Origin: Polytrichum commune
Taxonomy: Eukaryota > Streptophyta > Polytrichopsida > Polytrichales > Polytrichaceae
Reading direction: 5' to 3'
Assembly (NCBI GenBank): GCA_950295325.1
Contig: OX485806.1
Coordinates: forward strand, 51,023,169-51,087,168
DNA: 64,000 bases
Under the pieces are notes generated by a model. The model was not told where the DNA came from. It was given only the letters and a program-made list of their open reading frames with translations, and searched no databases. Positions 33,701 to 48,002 of this stretch are shown one piece after another; position 1 is the stretch's first letter, and every line of letters begins with the position of its first letter. Both the position numbers and the translations under genes were made by a program.

Positions 33701-36700
33701 CCCAAAATTGCCAGGATGCAATTAAACCTGAGCGATGCCACTGCATCCTGATTGATCCCTTCACCAAATAGGGCTGCACTCATAAACGAAGCACTTTATT
33801 AGATCCTAGTAACTATACTAACAACCATAGGAACCATATGCATCAAAAGGTAAGAAATCCATCGAGATGCTGCTGCCATGCCGGGCATCAAGAATATTGT
33901 ATGTTGATTGGTACTACCTCACTTTGAGAAGTTGATCAATGTTCAGTGCATCCCCATCATAGGTAGGCAAACCAATCTGAATTTGTTTCAAATTTGACAA
34001 TGTTTTCTATTGACAGGAGATGGGTATGTGAACTGAACCTGATATAGCCTGCGGATGTAGGTCTCAATGACACGGCGTTGCAAGGTATGGTCGGTGTGAT
34101 CAAACAAGGCCACCAAGGCATCCTCAACTGGCAAAGGGGCGTCCACCAAGGCCTCTATTCGCTCCTCCATTGCACTGCGTCGGCGGCCAGGGTGGCCCTC
34201 TCCCCCATCTTCAGTAAACATCTCCAACTCTGATAGGCTTCGAGCTATGTTTGACCGGAGTTCACTCAGTTTTGTTTGTTCAAGTAGCTGACTTGCTTTC
34301 AATGCAAGCTGCATCCAAACAGCTGGTGCTTCAGCTTTTTGTGCAAGACAATGGCACATGTATTGAGATATGTACAACTACAACGGCATATGCCAGGTCC
34401 TCAAAGTAAAATGTTTCCAGAATCTTCCTAAGACCTTCCACACTAAAATCAAGGAAATGGTCGTAAAACATCACTGACACCTAACCAAGTGTATGGGATC
34501 TTTGACAGTGGCCTAATGTTTCCCTCAGAAGGTGCAACAGAGGGCTAGAATGGAACTTGCTGGTGCCAAAATGACCATAACCAGGGAGCATCTTCTACTA
34601 GAATACAGGCATTGCAACTACTTCACAACACATACCTCACAATGATTGATATGATTCAGAGCTGCAAATCGGATGAGATGTTCACGATAGAAAGCTGGAT
34701 TAGGATATACTAGAGCTTCCATGAGTCTTAAAATCAGCTGATTTTTCCTCCTTACACCCTGCAAATAAATCAAGGTGGTAAGATACAACCTGGACAGGCC
34801 ACTCCCCAACCAAATATTGAGGGGCTAGGATAATATGGTCAACAGGTTCTTTTCCTAACCCACCTACAGCATACATTCTAGGTACACCATAAAAAGAGAT
34901 TTGTCTCAGGTAGGTGAACTGCTTCAGAGCATGTAGGAGTTGTTTGACAATCTGACCTGGTGAGACAGCACCATATCAACAACTTTTGACAGATCCTTTT
35001 TATGCTGTTGCCTTAACCCCTCAATGACATCAGCCTGCAGACAGTGACAAAAATCGTCAATGTAAGACAATGAGGAGGTTCCTCATCACACCTCCAGATG
35101 TTATTAAAAGTAATAACTAAGACCAAGCCTACTTGGTAGGAAAGGACAAGCCTGTGCACCTCTGGAGTCCATTGAATAGAGACTAACACAATTACATTCA
35201 CATAGTTACAATTTCAAACCAGTCCCATAAAAGACAATAGAAACATTAAGTGAAAGATACTCTACCTGATGATTCTCACTGAACAGCTCTTCCACAAGAA
35301 GATACTCATCAAAAAGTGTCCGCACAATGCTGCAGGCATGGCCTTCTCTTCCACCCTCATAGGATTTAGCTAGTAGTAGCAAGGGCTCCACAAGCCGTTC
35401 TAGTGCTATCTGATCCTTCTCAGGAGTGGCTGCCAAGCAGCTCTGTGAATAGGAAGCAGAAACATCAGAAGAATCATATACTAGTAAAAAGCATCATTGA
35501 ATAGAGTGAAAGATATATCTTTTTACATTGCTGAAGTCATCAAAAAAGGTATACCTCTATTATGTTGCAAAAAGCCTTTGCTGGAAAGTCTGAACCTTCT
35601 CCCTTGTGTTGGAAACTGGTCTCATAAATACGGAATTTTGCATCAAGCTGATTATGCAAGCCACACACAATATATCCAATCAGAACCTGAAAAAGTTTAA
35701 CATAGTCTTCATTGAAAAAGAAACCAGAATGGACAAGGTGAACACAGTCCTCACTCTGAGTAGAGAGTGTCTCCACTTTTCATTTATGCAAACCACAAGG
35801 TCACAAGGTCTAAGGTTATGATCCAAGAGGGTAAGCAGTATAAGCTGAAAGGCTCCCATACTCTTTGGAGTGCAGGGGACAGCACTGAGTTGTAGAAAGT
35901 ACCTGTGCCCTCATATCCTTCGGAAGCCGAGTTGCCAGAACTGCCATGCACTCTTGCCATTGAAGATGAGGCAGCTGTGGATCGTCCAGACAGCTTAGCA
36001 AAGTCTTCACAACCTGCAAGCACCCAACTTTGTAGATGTCATTGTCTGTGAAAGCATATACACAATCATAAAAACACATAGATGCTAGCTCACTAGTGAG
36101 AATTAACTTTCCAAACTGTTGTTTGTTAGATCCCATAACTATTTGATTGAGTGACACTACTGTTAGAAATTCAACCCTCTTAATGACATTACCTGCACAC
36201 ACACATACATGCCCCTAGATAGCCTTACCTCAACTATGATTTTCTATTTTACCTCATTGATATTGTGCTCGTAACCTGCAAGAATGTTGCGAGCAGCATT
36301 GAAGCTATCTGCACAGCGTTGGTGAACTTTCGCAGCAGCAGCTGTGGGAGTTCCCAAGGGTGGAAAGCCTCCTTCAAAGGGTATTGCCTTTCTCACAGCA
36401 GAAGGATCATCCAGGTCTAGACCTGCTATGAGGTCCCCAGCCTGCAAGACAAACAAGAGTAAGCATTTTTTTTGAAGGACATTATAACTTTCCATTAAGC
36501 TTCCCTCTTTTGGTACTTGCACTTTGAGGAGAACAAGGTGGCTTTAGCAGGTCAACATGCTCCCAGAATATGTGCCAATTTCATTCACAATATCGCAGTG
36601 CTTCATAATGTCCTACAGACCTAAACTGTCTCAAAGTGTAATTTACAGGAAGGTGTAGCTTGACTAGTTGACATTTCCCTATCCTTGCACCATATAGTCT

Positions 36701-39700
36701 TTCCCAAAAAAATTGCCCCCATAATCCACCACTAAAGCTATTGCCCAAACTTCAGAGGCCCCACCGCAGATAATATTCCCAAAGAGTAAATTACCTATAC
36801 CCATACCTAATAAGAAGACTGAAGAGTGGCAGTGCAATAAGTTTGGAAGACGCATACCAACATAGGAGAACCTTCAGACATTTTAAATTGAATGGTCCCT
36901 GAGGCTGGGGCCAAAAGGGGCATGCACATCTTCATGACCTCCACCTCTGCATATGGCACATCTGTGTCAACATGGCTACCATTAGGTACCAAAAATCGCA
37001 TCAATTTGCAAGGAGTCTCTGCGATCAATCGTGAAGGATCATGGTCATTCTGCATGGAGAAATTTTAGTTAATACTTCAGGGGTAAGAAATGCTTCAATG
37101 TATCCAGAATAGTTTGCAAAAGACCACACCTCATAGCAAACAAAAAATTCAGTCCTTTGAAAAGATTAATAGATTAATATACAAGTGTACCAACAACTTG
37201 TTGCAATTTTGACTTCCTCCCTGCAATCTTGCACCTTTTAAAAAACTCCAAGGTGACAACCCAGCTGCCTGGTCAAGGCCTCGACTTACAATAAGATCAC
37301 TGGAAATTTTGCAAACGGACCTGAAGTAGGCATGTGCGTGCATCAATAAGTAAGCGTGTGCCAGCTGCCTCTTCTTCAGCATAAACCACATGACTGTTGC
37401 CATCCAGCTGTTCAAAGGAAAACACCAAGCTGTGAATATGAGTAATTTGTTTGTTTACTCACTACAGGGTCATAAATGTCTCCTAGTCACCAAAGAAATA
37501 AATGATCACTCCCCAAGGTTGATCAGTAAGGATTCAATCCAGGTGGGGGGTGCACTAGATAGCACGAGCAGTGTGGTGATTTGGCACCTGCTGCAAGCAT
37601 TGCACAGGTGAAGCAGATTTATTCTGCTCATTCTTTTCCCGTCCAGCATCCAAACTACGGAGTAAGCTTTAAATAGATCCAAAGGTTTCATGATCATTGC
37701 AGCCTCTAGCCCAACTCATTCTCCTTCTCATAGAACTTGTTCTCCTTAGAGAAGCTTCTTCACTTGCATCAAAACTCATCTCAGATACTGCATGTGATCT
37801 ATTCAGTATCTGCTAAGATGACTATTGTAGTTTGCAAACATTCAGACAATTACCTAATTTTAACATTTAAGAAGCTCTAAGCTGGGTTTTAGACACTCAA
37901 AACCAAGAATCCCATATGGCTGGCACAGCATAGGATGAATTTCAAGTAAGCACAGTAATAATCAAAGGCAAAACTGACCTGAACAAGAAGTCCTCCATCC
38001 TGAAGGGTGTGAGCTTCAGCTTGCACTTCAGATTGATTTAACCGCAAAAGATAGCTTCCAGGTCCTCCCTTTGTCAACTTCACCTGCACCACTTTCAATC
38101 GATACTTAGTCAATGCTGCCAAGCTGACCACAAATGCACGGTCTTCTCTTCAAGAAAATTTTGCTATACAAGGAAGTTTCCAGAGCACAGCGAGGAATGC
38201 AGATATTGTTGCTGGTGGCTACATTTGAAAATCAACAACACACATTCAGATGACAAATTCGTTACTAGAATTTGCCATACTGCATGGAGTTGCATTACAC
38301 ATTCCAAAAAAACTGCTGCTCCACTACATCTAAAACTACAGAAAGAAACTTCAATTTCCATAATGCTGAAGGAGAGAACCACGTACTTTGTACTTGCTTC
38401 CTTCAATATTGAGAGAAATTTCGAAATCAACAAGGGATATATTCTAGCAAAAGCACACATATTTCATTAGCAGATGCCAAATTGATGAAGGAATATCGCC
38501 AGTTTATGTACTCATTAGCTGCAACATTAGCACTTCCTACTCTTGTCCATGCAGTACCAAGGAAAAAGCTAGCAAGGCCAAAGCAGATTATCATGCATCA
38601 AACTTAATGAATTTCATTTATGGCTCACATCTATACAGTTGATGTTCCCAATTAACTCAGTGACAACAAAATGCAAATTTTCAAACTTGAATATTTTTAT
38701 ATTCATTGTAAATTTAGACTAAATAAGTCGGGTGGAATTCAGTGAGTCCTGCTATTCCATGTGCACGTTTCTTGTCAGTGAAACTAAAATATGTGAATAT
38801 ATACAAAGTACTAGTTTGCATGAACATAGTAATGCAGTCTGCAAATTTGAATCAACAGTGATTCGATCTGCATTTTATATGAATCATGGATGTTCAGTGC
38901 TTTAGAAACACAGTTTTTGGACACCATGAGGTCCAACTCATAGCTTCAGAGAATGTATTTGATACCAACAACTTTGTTAGAACCAAAATACGAAAAAAAC
39001 AATCAAAAGCCTTCTGAATGTAGGAAGGTGTTACTACTTACCAATCTAGAGATTTTGATTTGAACAACCTTGATTTACACAGTCATGGCATTTCTAAGCT
39101 TCTAGAGTAATAATAATCTATCGACTTTTGGCCATCAATTAGGAATCTGTTCTTACACAAGGTACCAGAATTACTTTCAAAATATCTTACATTCAATTTC
39201 ATTCGCCCAATCAAAGGTTCGAACGTGGCCATAAACTTGAGCCTTCAGGTATCAATTACTCATCAACCGCAAAGGGCTAGATATCAGCAAAACTTGTATT
39301 CAACCCAAGACTGCCAGAAGCGGATGGTACCTTGGGAGGAATTTGCCCCTTCTCCAAGTAGCCTATGTACTCTGTGACTCTAGCAGCAGTTAATCTGGTT
39401 CCTTTCTGCATGGCATGAAAACACCTTAGTTGCTCACACCTACAACAAGGACATTCAATCAACTAGAACAGGTCAATGAGGCTTCACAATGATCCTTGAG
39501 CTTAGATTTATGATTTGATGATGTCTTGAGGCAAGTACTACCTACTATAAAGATAACCCCATGAGAACACCACAATTGTCATCTAAAAATGGATCCTTCC
39601 TCAAATCCCATCCAGGTGATGCCAAGCAACACCGCACTACCTAACAAATCACAGAGCATATTCAGTACTTTGAGTAGCAACTACCCCTTTAGGATGGCTA

Positions 39701-42700
39701 TGACATCTGTAGAAAATGGAGGATGACTTACATAAAGTGCACCACCAACAACTGAAATATGCCAAGCAGGCCTCTCCACTCGAACACGCATGGCTATTCG
39801 ACTATCCAACCACCCTGTATGAATTTTGTTATCTCTGTATTCTGGTGCCTGCACAATAATATCAGAGAGGTTTGAACATGTACCCCTGTTGTATGACATA
39901 ACACCTTCGTCACTTTACAACAACATGTTCAATTATTGTCAAAGAAATTCCTGGAAAACAGCTATAAATGGCCGCAAATCAAATTTGCCTGATGGAAGTC
40001 TGTAACAAGCCTATAACAACCATACACATCCAGGTAAACACATACAAGGTAGCACCTTACATGCAAGAGGTCAACTGTGTAGTCCACATTGGTGTGAATC
40101 TCGCCCCTTATGTGTAGCTCCTTAAGACCTAGCACCATGTTTGCAATGGCTGTGGCTCGTGTCTCTCCAAATGCAAATACATGACCTACATTAAATTCAA
40201 CCAGGTCGTCACAACTCAAGCAAATTCATTGACTTTCAAATACTTGATCGAACCAACAGTAATCTAGATGAGACTCTAGATTAATAATCTCCTCAACTTG
40301 CAATTAAGGGAGTATTTTGATCCTCAGGGGCTGCATTTGATAATTACATAAACAGAAACAGGGATCTGTGAACCCTAGTAAGAATTGGATTTGCACTGAA
40401 GCGGTTTTAGAAAAAATTCCTCACCAAACTGTGAATCTGAGAACTCGTGGATGCCACCTCCGGACTGCAGACATCACATCCATCACAACAAAATTAAATT
40501 TGGAAGATTTCCATATTGCTGGATCCTTGATTTCAAGATTCTACATCAGTAGAGGCAACCCAAGTTGATCTATCATCTAGTGGCTTTTGAGCGCCTGATC
40601 ATAGGCTTCAGGATCTAAAGTTCACATGCCTAATAGACATAGTTAGGCATCCCTGAATCACCATAGCCTTATGGATAGCTCACTTAGCAATATAATGTGT
40701 TTCAATACCCCATACTCCACACAACAGAAAAACACCATACCAAATAACTTCTTATAAAATACTCTGATAGCTTAGAAACCTGCATTAATAAGGACATAGC
40801 AATTGAAAAAGGACACAAGAATGCAGAGGTCGCAAATCTGCAGTATAAGGCCTTAATATTCTTCCTGTCTAGACGTCCCCCACATCCCAAATTTACCAAG
40901 AGGAATGGAACACACACAAACAACTCATGTCATAAGTAGTATTCATTACCTTGACAGAAAAGTAAGCCCACACATTTGGTTTACTTCTGAAACTGAGCTC
41001 CTGCAAAGATTACAATTTGATCACTCAGACAATTTCCAAGAGGTACAGAGCCCAAAAAGATTATGCACCTGGATTAGCTGATGTCACATTACAATCAAGT
41101 TTATTGCACCAACAAATCTTGTACAAAGCAAAGTGATTCAAGAAAAAAAATCCTTCAATGAGTCCATTGTCTTCAATGGTTATTTTCCTTGTCAACCTGG
41201 CCACTATAACCTTGCAAGGATATCTACCCTGGGAATATATAAATGCCATAATAGACAAGAAAGCCAGTAAATTAACCTGCACGTGACCACTAGTTGGCTT
41301 AAACCCATCATCGGGATCTTCACTGGTGACACGCACAGCCACTACATGACCCTTGGGTTTCACAGTGTCCACCTTAGACAAATCAAATTGCACTGCTTTT
41401 ATGGCAGCCCTTTGCCAAGAATCATTGCCTCCTCCAGCCTCTTGACCAAAAAGACGCCGAACCTCTGCCAGTATAGTCACAAAGTCTGAAATTAAACTTC
41501 AGCAGCATCACTGCACTTCTAATCTCCTATATTTGCAATGAAGCATAACATTTGGGAGCTGAGTCTAGATATGAGGACCAGAATACTAGCATATCCATAT
41601 CTGTAAAGGTACCAGGCATTCGCCAGAGGGGGATGCCCATGCAGATGCAAAGTTGGGCTGCTGGCAGATTGATTTCAGCAATCCATTCTGTGACTGGGTG
41701 CTCCACCTGAAAGTTAAGAAGCATTGCCTTAGTATCTTGGGCATACCCAATTCTGCAATATATTCAACGTATGTCCATATCCATGAGGTTTAGTCCATAA
41801 TGCAAAGATGCTTTTAAGGAATGGTCAACTTTATAGGAAAGGTCACAAGCTTCAAACTTTCAGTACTGCTATTACATTGAAGCCCCGAGAATGACCGCAC
41901 CTTTGACTCAAGAAGTCATCAATTCAATAGATTTGCCAATTGTAGTGGTCACAGGATATGACAAGCATCAGATACCGCCACTTCACAATAAACATATAAT
42001 TGGAGTATATAGAGTGAGGCTATATAGAGTATAGCATTTCACCTGAAGACGGGGGTTAAGCTCAAGAAAATAGAATTCCCCAGTGTCCATGCTGTACAAA
42101 TATTCCACTGTTGCAGCTCCAATGTAGTTGACACATTTTGCCAGCCGACAAGCTCCTTGCTCTAAGCGTTTCACTATCTCTGGTGAAGCAATTGTGATGG
42201 GACCTTCCTCAATAATCTGCCAATATCAGTGTCAAAACAGCAAGATTTGTACTGGCACATCTCTTGAAGATTCTGCAAAGTAGCTGGGATCAAAAAGTGT
42301 ACGATTGTACAGGTTTCAATAATAAGCCACCAAGGAACACAGAATAAAGGAACGGCCAATGTCATTTTCCTTCTGAAAACTGATTGCAAGTAAATTACTA
42401 CACACCTCTCAAGGTAAATACTGAATCAGATATGAAGATGATTACTCATAAGGTACAAACAACACCTTCTGATGGCGTCTTTGGACGCTACAATCACGAC
42501 TATGCAAGGCTGCCACATTCCCATGCTCATCACATATCAATTGAACCTCAAGATGTCGACTCTGTACACACCAAACAAATAGAAACAGAAGCCAATCAGA
42601 CATTTAGGTTCATAGGCCTGGTACACTTATCTCTGTAGACCAGAAAACAACACAGAAGATGCATAAATAAAGTGACAAAGAAGTTGTTCAATTTCTCTCG

Positions 42701-44731
42701 TCCGCAGCCACTTAAACAGGACAATCCCCTGACCTGAATTCCTCTGTGTGATAATCAGACTGTACCATTGCTGAACACTCACCTGAGAAGCAACCTTCAT
42801 AATAAAGATCGGGGAGCCTGGCACCTCTCCTTGCACTTGTTTGAACAAAGCTTTCACTTCTTCATCATTATGTACCTGCAAACGGTGACAAGCTATAAAC
42901 CGAAATGAGTATCCCACATTGCCACTTTCAAGTACACATTCTTCAAGGGGCAGTCTGAACCCTGCCATAATTTGCCCACCCATATTACAGCTGTCCAGCA
43001 TATTCTCTCCAACGTCCTTGAGTAAGGCAATCAACTTACCTTGCGGATGCCTTTCCCGCCGCCACCCCAGGATGCTTTGATCATAGCTGGGTAGCCCACA
43101 GTTCGACAAGATACTAGAGCCTCATCCGTAGTGTAGACACATGCCTGTCTGTACAAATCTTCTGGAATGGCATCTTGGCAGCATTCAAAAGGCACACTTA
43201 CCTGTTTCAAAAGAAAATATACATATTACATTATTCTGAAAAGCTCCACACTGCACAAATTGTCCATATTACTGAAAGATTCACTAGAGCTTAAATGAGC
43301 AGCATTCTTAAAGATGTGATGATGCGAGGACACCTAGATGGGCTTCAAAATTAGGAAAGGAGTATTCTATGTAGGTTTATAGGCCTTGAGTTGTATAATC
43401 TGATATGAGTTTCTAGGCATACAGAATTAGAGTACCATAGCTGTTTAAGAGAAAGTCAGGACTGAGACTAACATGAGACCCACTCCATGGAAGCGTGGGT
43501 ACACCAGCAGCCTGTGCAATCAGAGATGAGCCAATTTTGTCCCCTAAAGCACTCATTGGGCCTGAGGGAGGACCCAAGAAGCGAATTCCCCGTGCCTGAA
43601 GTGAGTCTGGAAGATCTGGGACTTCAGAGGCATGGCCCCAACCAGGCCATACTGCTTGTACTCCTGTTCGTTCAGCGATCTGCCAGACCATGACAATAAG
43701 TTATCAACCAGGAACAAGATGCGGGTTAACTTGGCCATAATATGCTACTCTCCAGCCACAATGTTAACAGAGAGAGCTCCTCACCCTACCACTCCGCACA
43801 AGATACAGGATACTCTTCCAAGCAACTTCTGCACTGCGGACTGATGATACCCTGTCGTAGTAAGAACCTTGCAACGCTATCAGATTTGGCCCATCACCTA
43901 TGCCCAATCATCGCCTTGGAAGCCAGTGGTCCATCAATCCAAGATTTCAGGTCGGTAAATCGCTAGAATTGTGCAGAACCCCACTAAAGCAGAGTTGATA
44001 GGCCATGGACGAGGAACGTGCCCACAAAGAAACGACTCCAAAATTAATAGCATAGTCGCCATTGAAGCTTTCACATCATTGTGTCTGCCACTAAGCCACG
44101 TCGATATACCTCTCAGAAACTAATAACTACATTGTAGCACAAAAGTTCAGCCTACAAATAACTTGAGAATGTTACGACCAAGATGCTAAAGTCCGCATCA
44201 CAAAGCTGGCTGGCCAGCTTGATGAGGAAGGCGCTTTGTAATACCGCTTTCTGATGGAATAGCGGATGGCTATAATCTCATTTTCATCACAGTGAAGTAG
44301 GGAAGCTGTCAGGTTGGACAATTTGGTGAGAGAGGGGGACTTAGAGGTGCAGTTTGACAAACCTCCACAATCAATTGCACATTGGCATAATTGTTGTTGT
44401 TGGTGCCACCAGGAACTTCAACGAACTGATCTGCCATGCGAATATGCTCCGCGTTGATTCGCATGTCCTCCGGGGTAGCCATAGCAACTAGCAGGACAGC
44501 CCTCTCGACCCCAAACGTCTCATATGCCCACGACCGTATGCTGCGCATAAACTTCACCGCCGCCATACCATTATTGGCAATAAGAATGCTGTGAATTGGG
44601 TGGGTGCCTCCGAGAGCATTGCAGTACTCTTCTACCTGCGAGATGTTCGCGGCGTTCTTCACAGTTTGATGTACACCGATACTTGAAAGACCGTCTGCGG
44701 CCACCTGGCTGTGCATCCGTTCAGCCACCAT
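27733..44731 (-). CDS. Cytosolic homomeric acetyl-CoA carboxylase, complete gene, 31 coding exons
   Basis: Biotin-dependent enzyme that carboxylates acetyl-CoA to malonyl-CoA with ATP and bicarbonate, supplying very-long-chain fatty acid, flavonoid and other malonyl-CoA-using pathways in the cytosol. The spliced frame encodes 2280 residues, close to the roughly 2250-2270 usual for plant ACC1. Biotin carboxylase spans about 1-560: the ATP-grasp glycine loop [13 protein letters not shown] is at 234-246 and [17 protein letters not shown] at 358-374. The biotinyl domain carries EVMKM, with the biotin-accepting Lys near 720. The central domain runs about 800-1540. Carboxyltransferase runs from about 1546 and includes AANSGARIG and [15 protein letters not shown]. 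The start ATG (44729-44731) is supported by an in-frame TAA a few codons upstream, and the N-terminus ([15 protein letters not shown]) is no transit peptide, hence cytosolic. Every exon junction has GT-AG borders and consistent phase; no stop or frameshift was found. Confidence 0.97.
27733..44731 (-). other. Exon map of the ACCase gene
   Basis: Coding exons, in transcript order on the minus strand: 44731-44363, 43679-43473, 43201-43040, 42875-42783, 42561-42466, 42216-42043, 41706-41613, 41464-41277, 41000-40950, 40464-40425, 40185-40061, 39848-39732, 39405-39331, 38443-38387, 38083-37979, 37407-37321, 37049-36858, 36441-36253, 36013-35903, 35647-35555, 35442-35266, 35034-34957, 34758-34636, 34308-34039, 33773-33385, 33146-32909, 32783-32440, 31908-31701, 31088-30906, 30373-28559, 28125-27733. 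All introns except those after exons 7, 10, 25 and 27 lie between codons. The shortest exons are 40 and 51 nt. The carboxyltransferase core is one 1815-nt exon. I placed boundaries by eye from conserved protein sequence plus GT/AG; exon 14 (38443-38387) is the most inferential, but its residues ([18 protein letters not shown]) fit the family well. Confidence 0.9.
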
Positions 44732-47508
44732 GATCGTAGCCCTCCCTTAAGAAATCACTTCAATGACAGAAGCAAGTGGCAAAACCTGGTATTCCAGATA
44801 TGAACGTTGATACGTGATGCTTCTTCAGAACAACTCCTCTCTGTAGGCAACTCGAAGCTGATTTACAACATTTACAGCTCGACCTGCAAAAAATTTGATC
44901 CCCACGGTGAGAAAAACTCAATGAGCAGGCTTGATCAACAAAATGGAGGACTGGCATGAAAGGCCCAAGAGCGAATGATCGTTGTTCTTCTAGCTGCTTT
45001 AGGCGGTACATGCTAGACGTCAATAAGGGCATGTAAAGGGTCATCAACTCCACAGGTTCGCAAAATCAAACGTCGGGACTTTCCAAGGGAGTAAAAAATA
45101 GAAGGCGACAAGGTTGCGTAAAAGGATTGGAGCTCGGTTTGCATAATGATTACTCAAGAAATTTTTGCAAACAGGTCGGCAGGAAGCCTTGCAAGAGGTC
45201 GTCAGAGGGCTTCTCCACGCCTCTGTCCTAAGAACTGCCTTCTTAACTAAAGGCAGACACAGGCTCTATAAACTTGAGCCTTCGTAGATGAGGATGTCAA
45301 GCCAACGCCTCAATATAGATAAGCTTTGCCAGTCTCTTATAAACCTACAAAAGGAGAGAAGGAGAAAAGTGAAACGCCTGTGGTAGAAACGCCTCAAGGA
45401 TACATAATCCAGTCAGATACTGAGTACACATCGGCTGGTCAATGAGGTCGGAAAGGGAGTCAGAAGAAAAATGTTTCGCGACACTATTATGAGACAGGTG
45501 ATACTCCAACCTTAAATTTACAAACTTGGCACATTCCCGGCGGACTGTTAATTAACAATTTTGGAAATATATAGAGCATTTGAGAATCACACCTGTAACA
45601 GAAAGCCGGTAACGGCTTCAAACTTGCAGTTCGTGGCACTCCCCTCACAGCGTTCCTAAAATATTCGTGTTTCCGTCAGAGCTATACTAGTGCTGGTGCT
45701 GGTGCTGGTGCAGCAAAAGCGCAAAAGAGCAAAAGAAGGGGCAGGAATGAAGAACAACCATTATCCTCCTCCCTCCCTCACCCTCTCTGTGAATCTGCTA
45801 GATTTGCACAGAGAGTTGCTAACTGTATGTTTAGCAGCTATACACAGGTGTGCGGAGCAAACGCCACTTTGCTACTGACAAATACGAAGACTGAACATCC
45901 GTCCTTGGTTTATAAGGCACGAGAAGATAATAATTTTACAAAAGAAAGAGGAAGCTGAGAAAGGTGAAAAGACGCCAGGAGCCGCCAAGGTGGAAGACGA
46001 AAGCCCAAAAGCGGACGTTGACCGTTGACTTTGACCAGCTTGAACAGGCAAGGTGGTCTTTTAGGACTTGTGCTGATCCCTTCGAATGCCATTTGACCCA
46101 GAAACCCACACTCCCCACGACCCCCACCCAACCGTCGAATTTTACAATTTGCACTGCATTGAATTTCATCGCACCAACCACTAGAGTATCATCGTGCATT
46201 ACAAATCTCTAGATCAGCATCGATTCAATCAGCAAATTGCAAACATATCAATGCCCATCAAACGTAGTCCCAACTTAATGCACAGAAACAACAAGAAGTA
46301 TTAAGAAAGGTGCTAAAAGACTTGTTGAGTTGCAGTATTGATGTGTTGTTTTTAGACTCCCCACAATATTTCGTTAAGGTCCAGATGTTATCAGCTAGCA
46401 TGGAGCACAGGACATGTATTTGGTACATTTATCTCTAAAATCGTAATTCTCAAACTGGTCAGCGAAGTTGGGACCGTGCAACTAGGGCAAAGAGCTCTAC
46501 ATTTATGTATAATTGTAAATTTAACAATAAGGTATATACAATTTCTATGATTCATTCAAAAACCAAAGTGCTGAATATATACTAGAACCCTGCAAAATCA
46601 TGAACTAAAAAGCCAAACCATAATCTTAGATTTGCTAACAATCTACATCATCAAATTTTTAGTTCAAATACTATAAGGTCCTTCTAGATATAGCCAAGTA
46701 CATTATCCTGCAAAAACATTTCCTAAAAGATCCAATAAACAGAATAAGATTTTCATATATATGTTCACATGAAATTTGGCTCTATTACCAGACTCACATG
46801 AAGAATTTTCTCCATTAAATTATTGCAGAGTGTAAAAGTCTGAGGTTTGGAAATATTTACAAAATTTGGATGAAGTATAAATTGAATTGCATTGTAAGTT
46901 GATTTTCATAAGGATGATTGCATAAATGGGAAATAGTGTGCATGTCTAGAACCTAATGTACAGAAAAACAATGTTAAAAAGTTGAGTCAGAAGCAACATC
47001 TATACAAATTTTATGAAGACCACAACTTCGTTATTGAAATAAAATAAACTTCATTCTTTAAGGACACACATGCTCGTCACATAAATACCACTATATATAA
47101 AATTAAAATTCTCGAACCAATTTTTGTCTTCTCCATAGCCAAATACATATGTGGGCTACCATGGATGCACATAGACCTTCAATGAAATTATGCATGGCTC
47201 GAATAATAGGTTAAGCTTTTGATCATCTATTCATCTGGAAATGATTGATCTTGTCAAATTTGAAAGTAATGTTATAACCATGAATTTATGTCAGTATGTG
47301 GGTTCATGAGGTTTCATAGTTGGTTTGTTCTTATATTTTGAGGAGTATTGGTTTGCAATCTCAAGGTCATTTTTCTATATACAACGGAGCTCATGGTGGT
47401 GGTCGTATGGGAGAAAACGACACTTCACAGAAATAAAATTAAAACAATCTATATGTTTCACTTGACACACCTACAAAAATGTAGAAATTGTCATGGTGGG
47501 GTGGGCAG
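44732..47508. other. Upstream and promoter region of the ACCase gene
   Basis: The 5' untranslated region and promoter of the minus-strand ACCase gene must lie here. A TATAAA on the minus strand at 45909-45914 is a candidate core promoter, about 1.2 kb before the start codon; that distance would imply a leader intron, which is known in other plant ACCase genes but is not proven here. A small GGTGCT repeat occurs at about 45693-45715. Beyond about 46.2 kb the DNA becomes AT-rich and featureless. No other gene is recognised. Confidence 0.4.
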
Positions 47509-47578
47509 CAGTGTGTGTGTTTGACAAAGTTTTGCAAGTTTTTCACTTCTGACACACAAAAACTTGCACAGAAAAAAA

Positions 47579-47598
47579 TGCATGTCAATTGACATGCA
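47579..47598. repeat. 20-bp perfect palindrome near the left end of the hAT element
   Basis: TGCATGTCAATTGACATGCA, centred on GTCAATTGAC, which recurs at 47645-47654 and 49983-49992. The three copies sit 75-145 bp inside the terminal inverted repeats. Confidence 0.85.
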
Positions 47599-48002
47599 TA
47601 ATTTACAAGTTGACACGTATTGTGACTGGTGTAAAAAAACACACGTCAATTGACACACTAGAAATTGAAATGACACGTATTACTAGGCAACTTATGTATT
47701 ATAAACTATAGCTCAAGTATCTAGAAAACATAACCCATAATAATAAAAGAACTTCCTACACTCACTTACATACTTAAGTTCAACCTTGTTCTTGTAATTT
47801 TCCTTCGTAACTAAGAAGGTTCTACAACTGAGACGATGATCAAAGAGGTGGTGGAGGCTAAGTACAAGGCCAACAAGACCAGTGTTCTTGGTCTCTTAAG
47901 GATGTATTTCCACAACTATTTTGTGCAAGTATGTGAATGAACAATTTGCCCTAGCAAATCTCAAAAAATGATGTTTTGGCTTATTAAATATTGGGTTAAT
48001 TC

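Noticed and set aside
38084-38131. Upstream extension of ACCase exon 15 ([16 protein letters not shown])
   Set aside because: No acceptor gives the right phase, and the CAG acceptor before [11 protein letters not shown] fits both phase and homology.
39205-39225. tRNA T-arm-like GGTTCGAA
   Set aside because: No acceptor, D or anticodon stems can be built around it; it lies in an ACCase intron.
39190-39255. Extra ACCase exon ([17 protein letters not shown]) between exons 13 and 14
   Set aside because: It does not match the enzyme family; the expected segment is supplied by 38387-38443, which fits both homology and phase.
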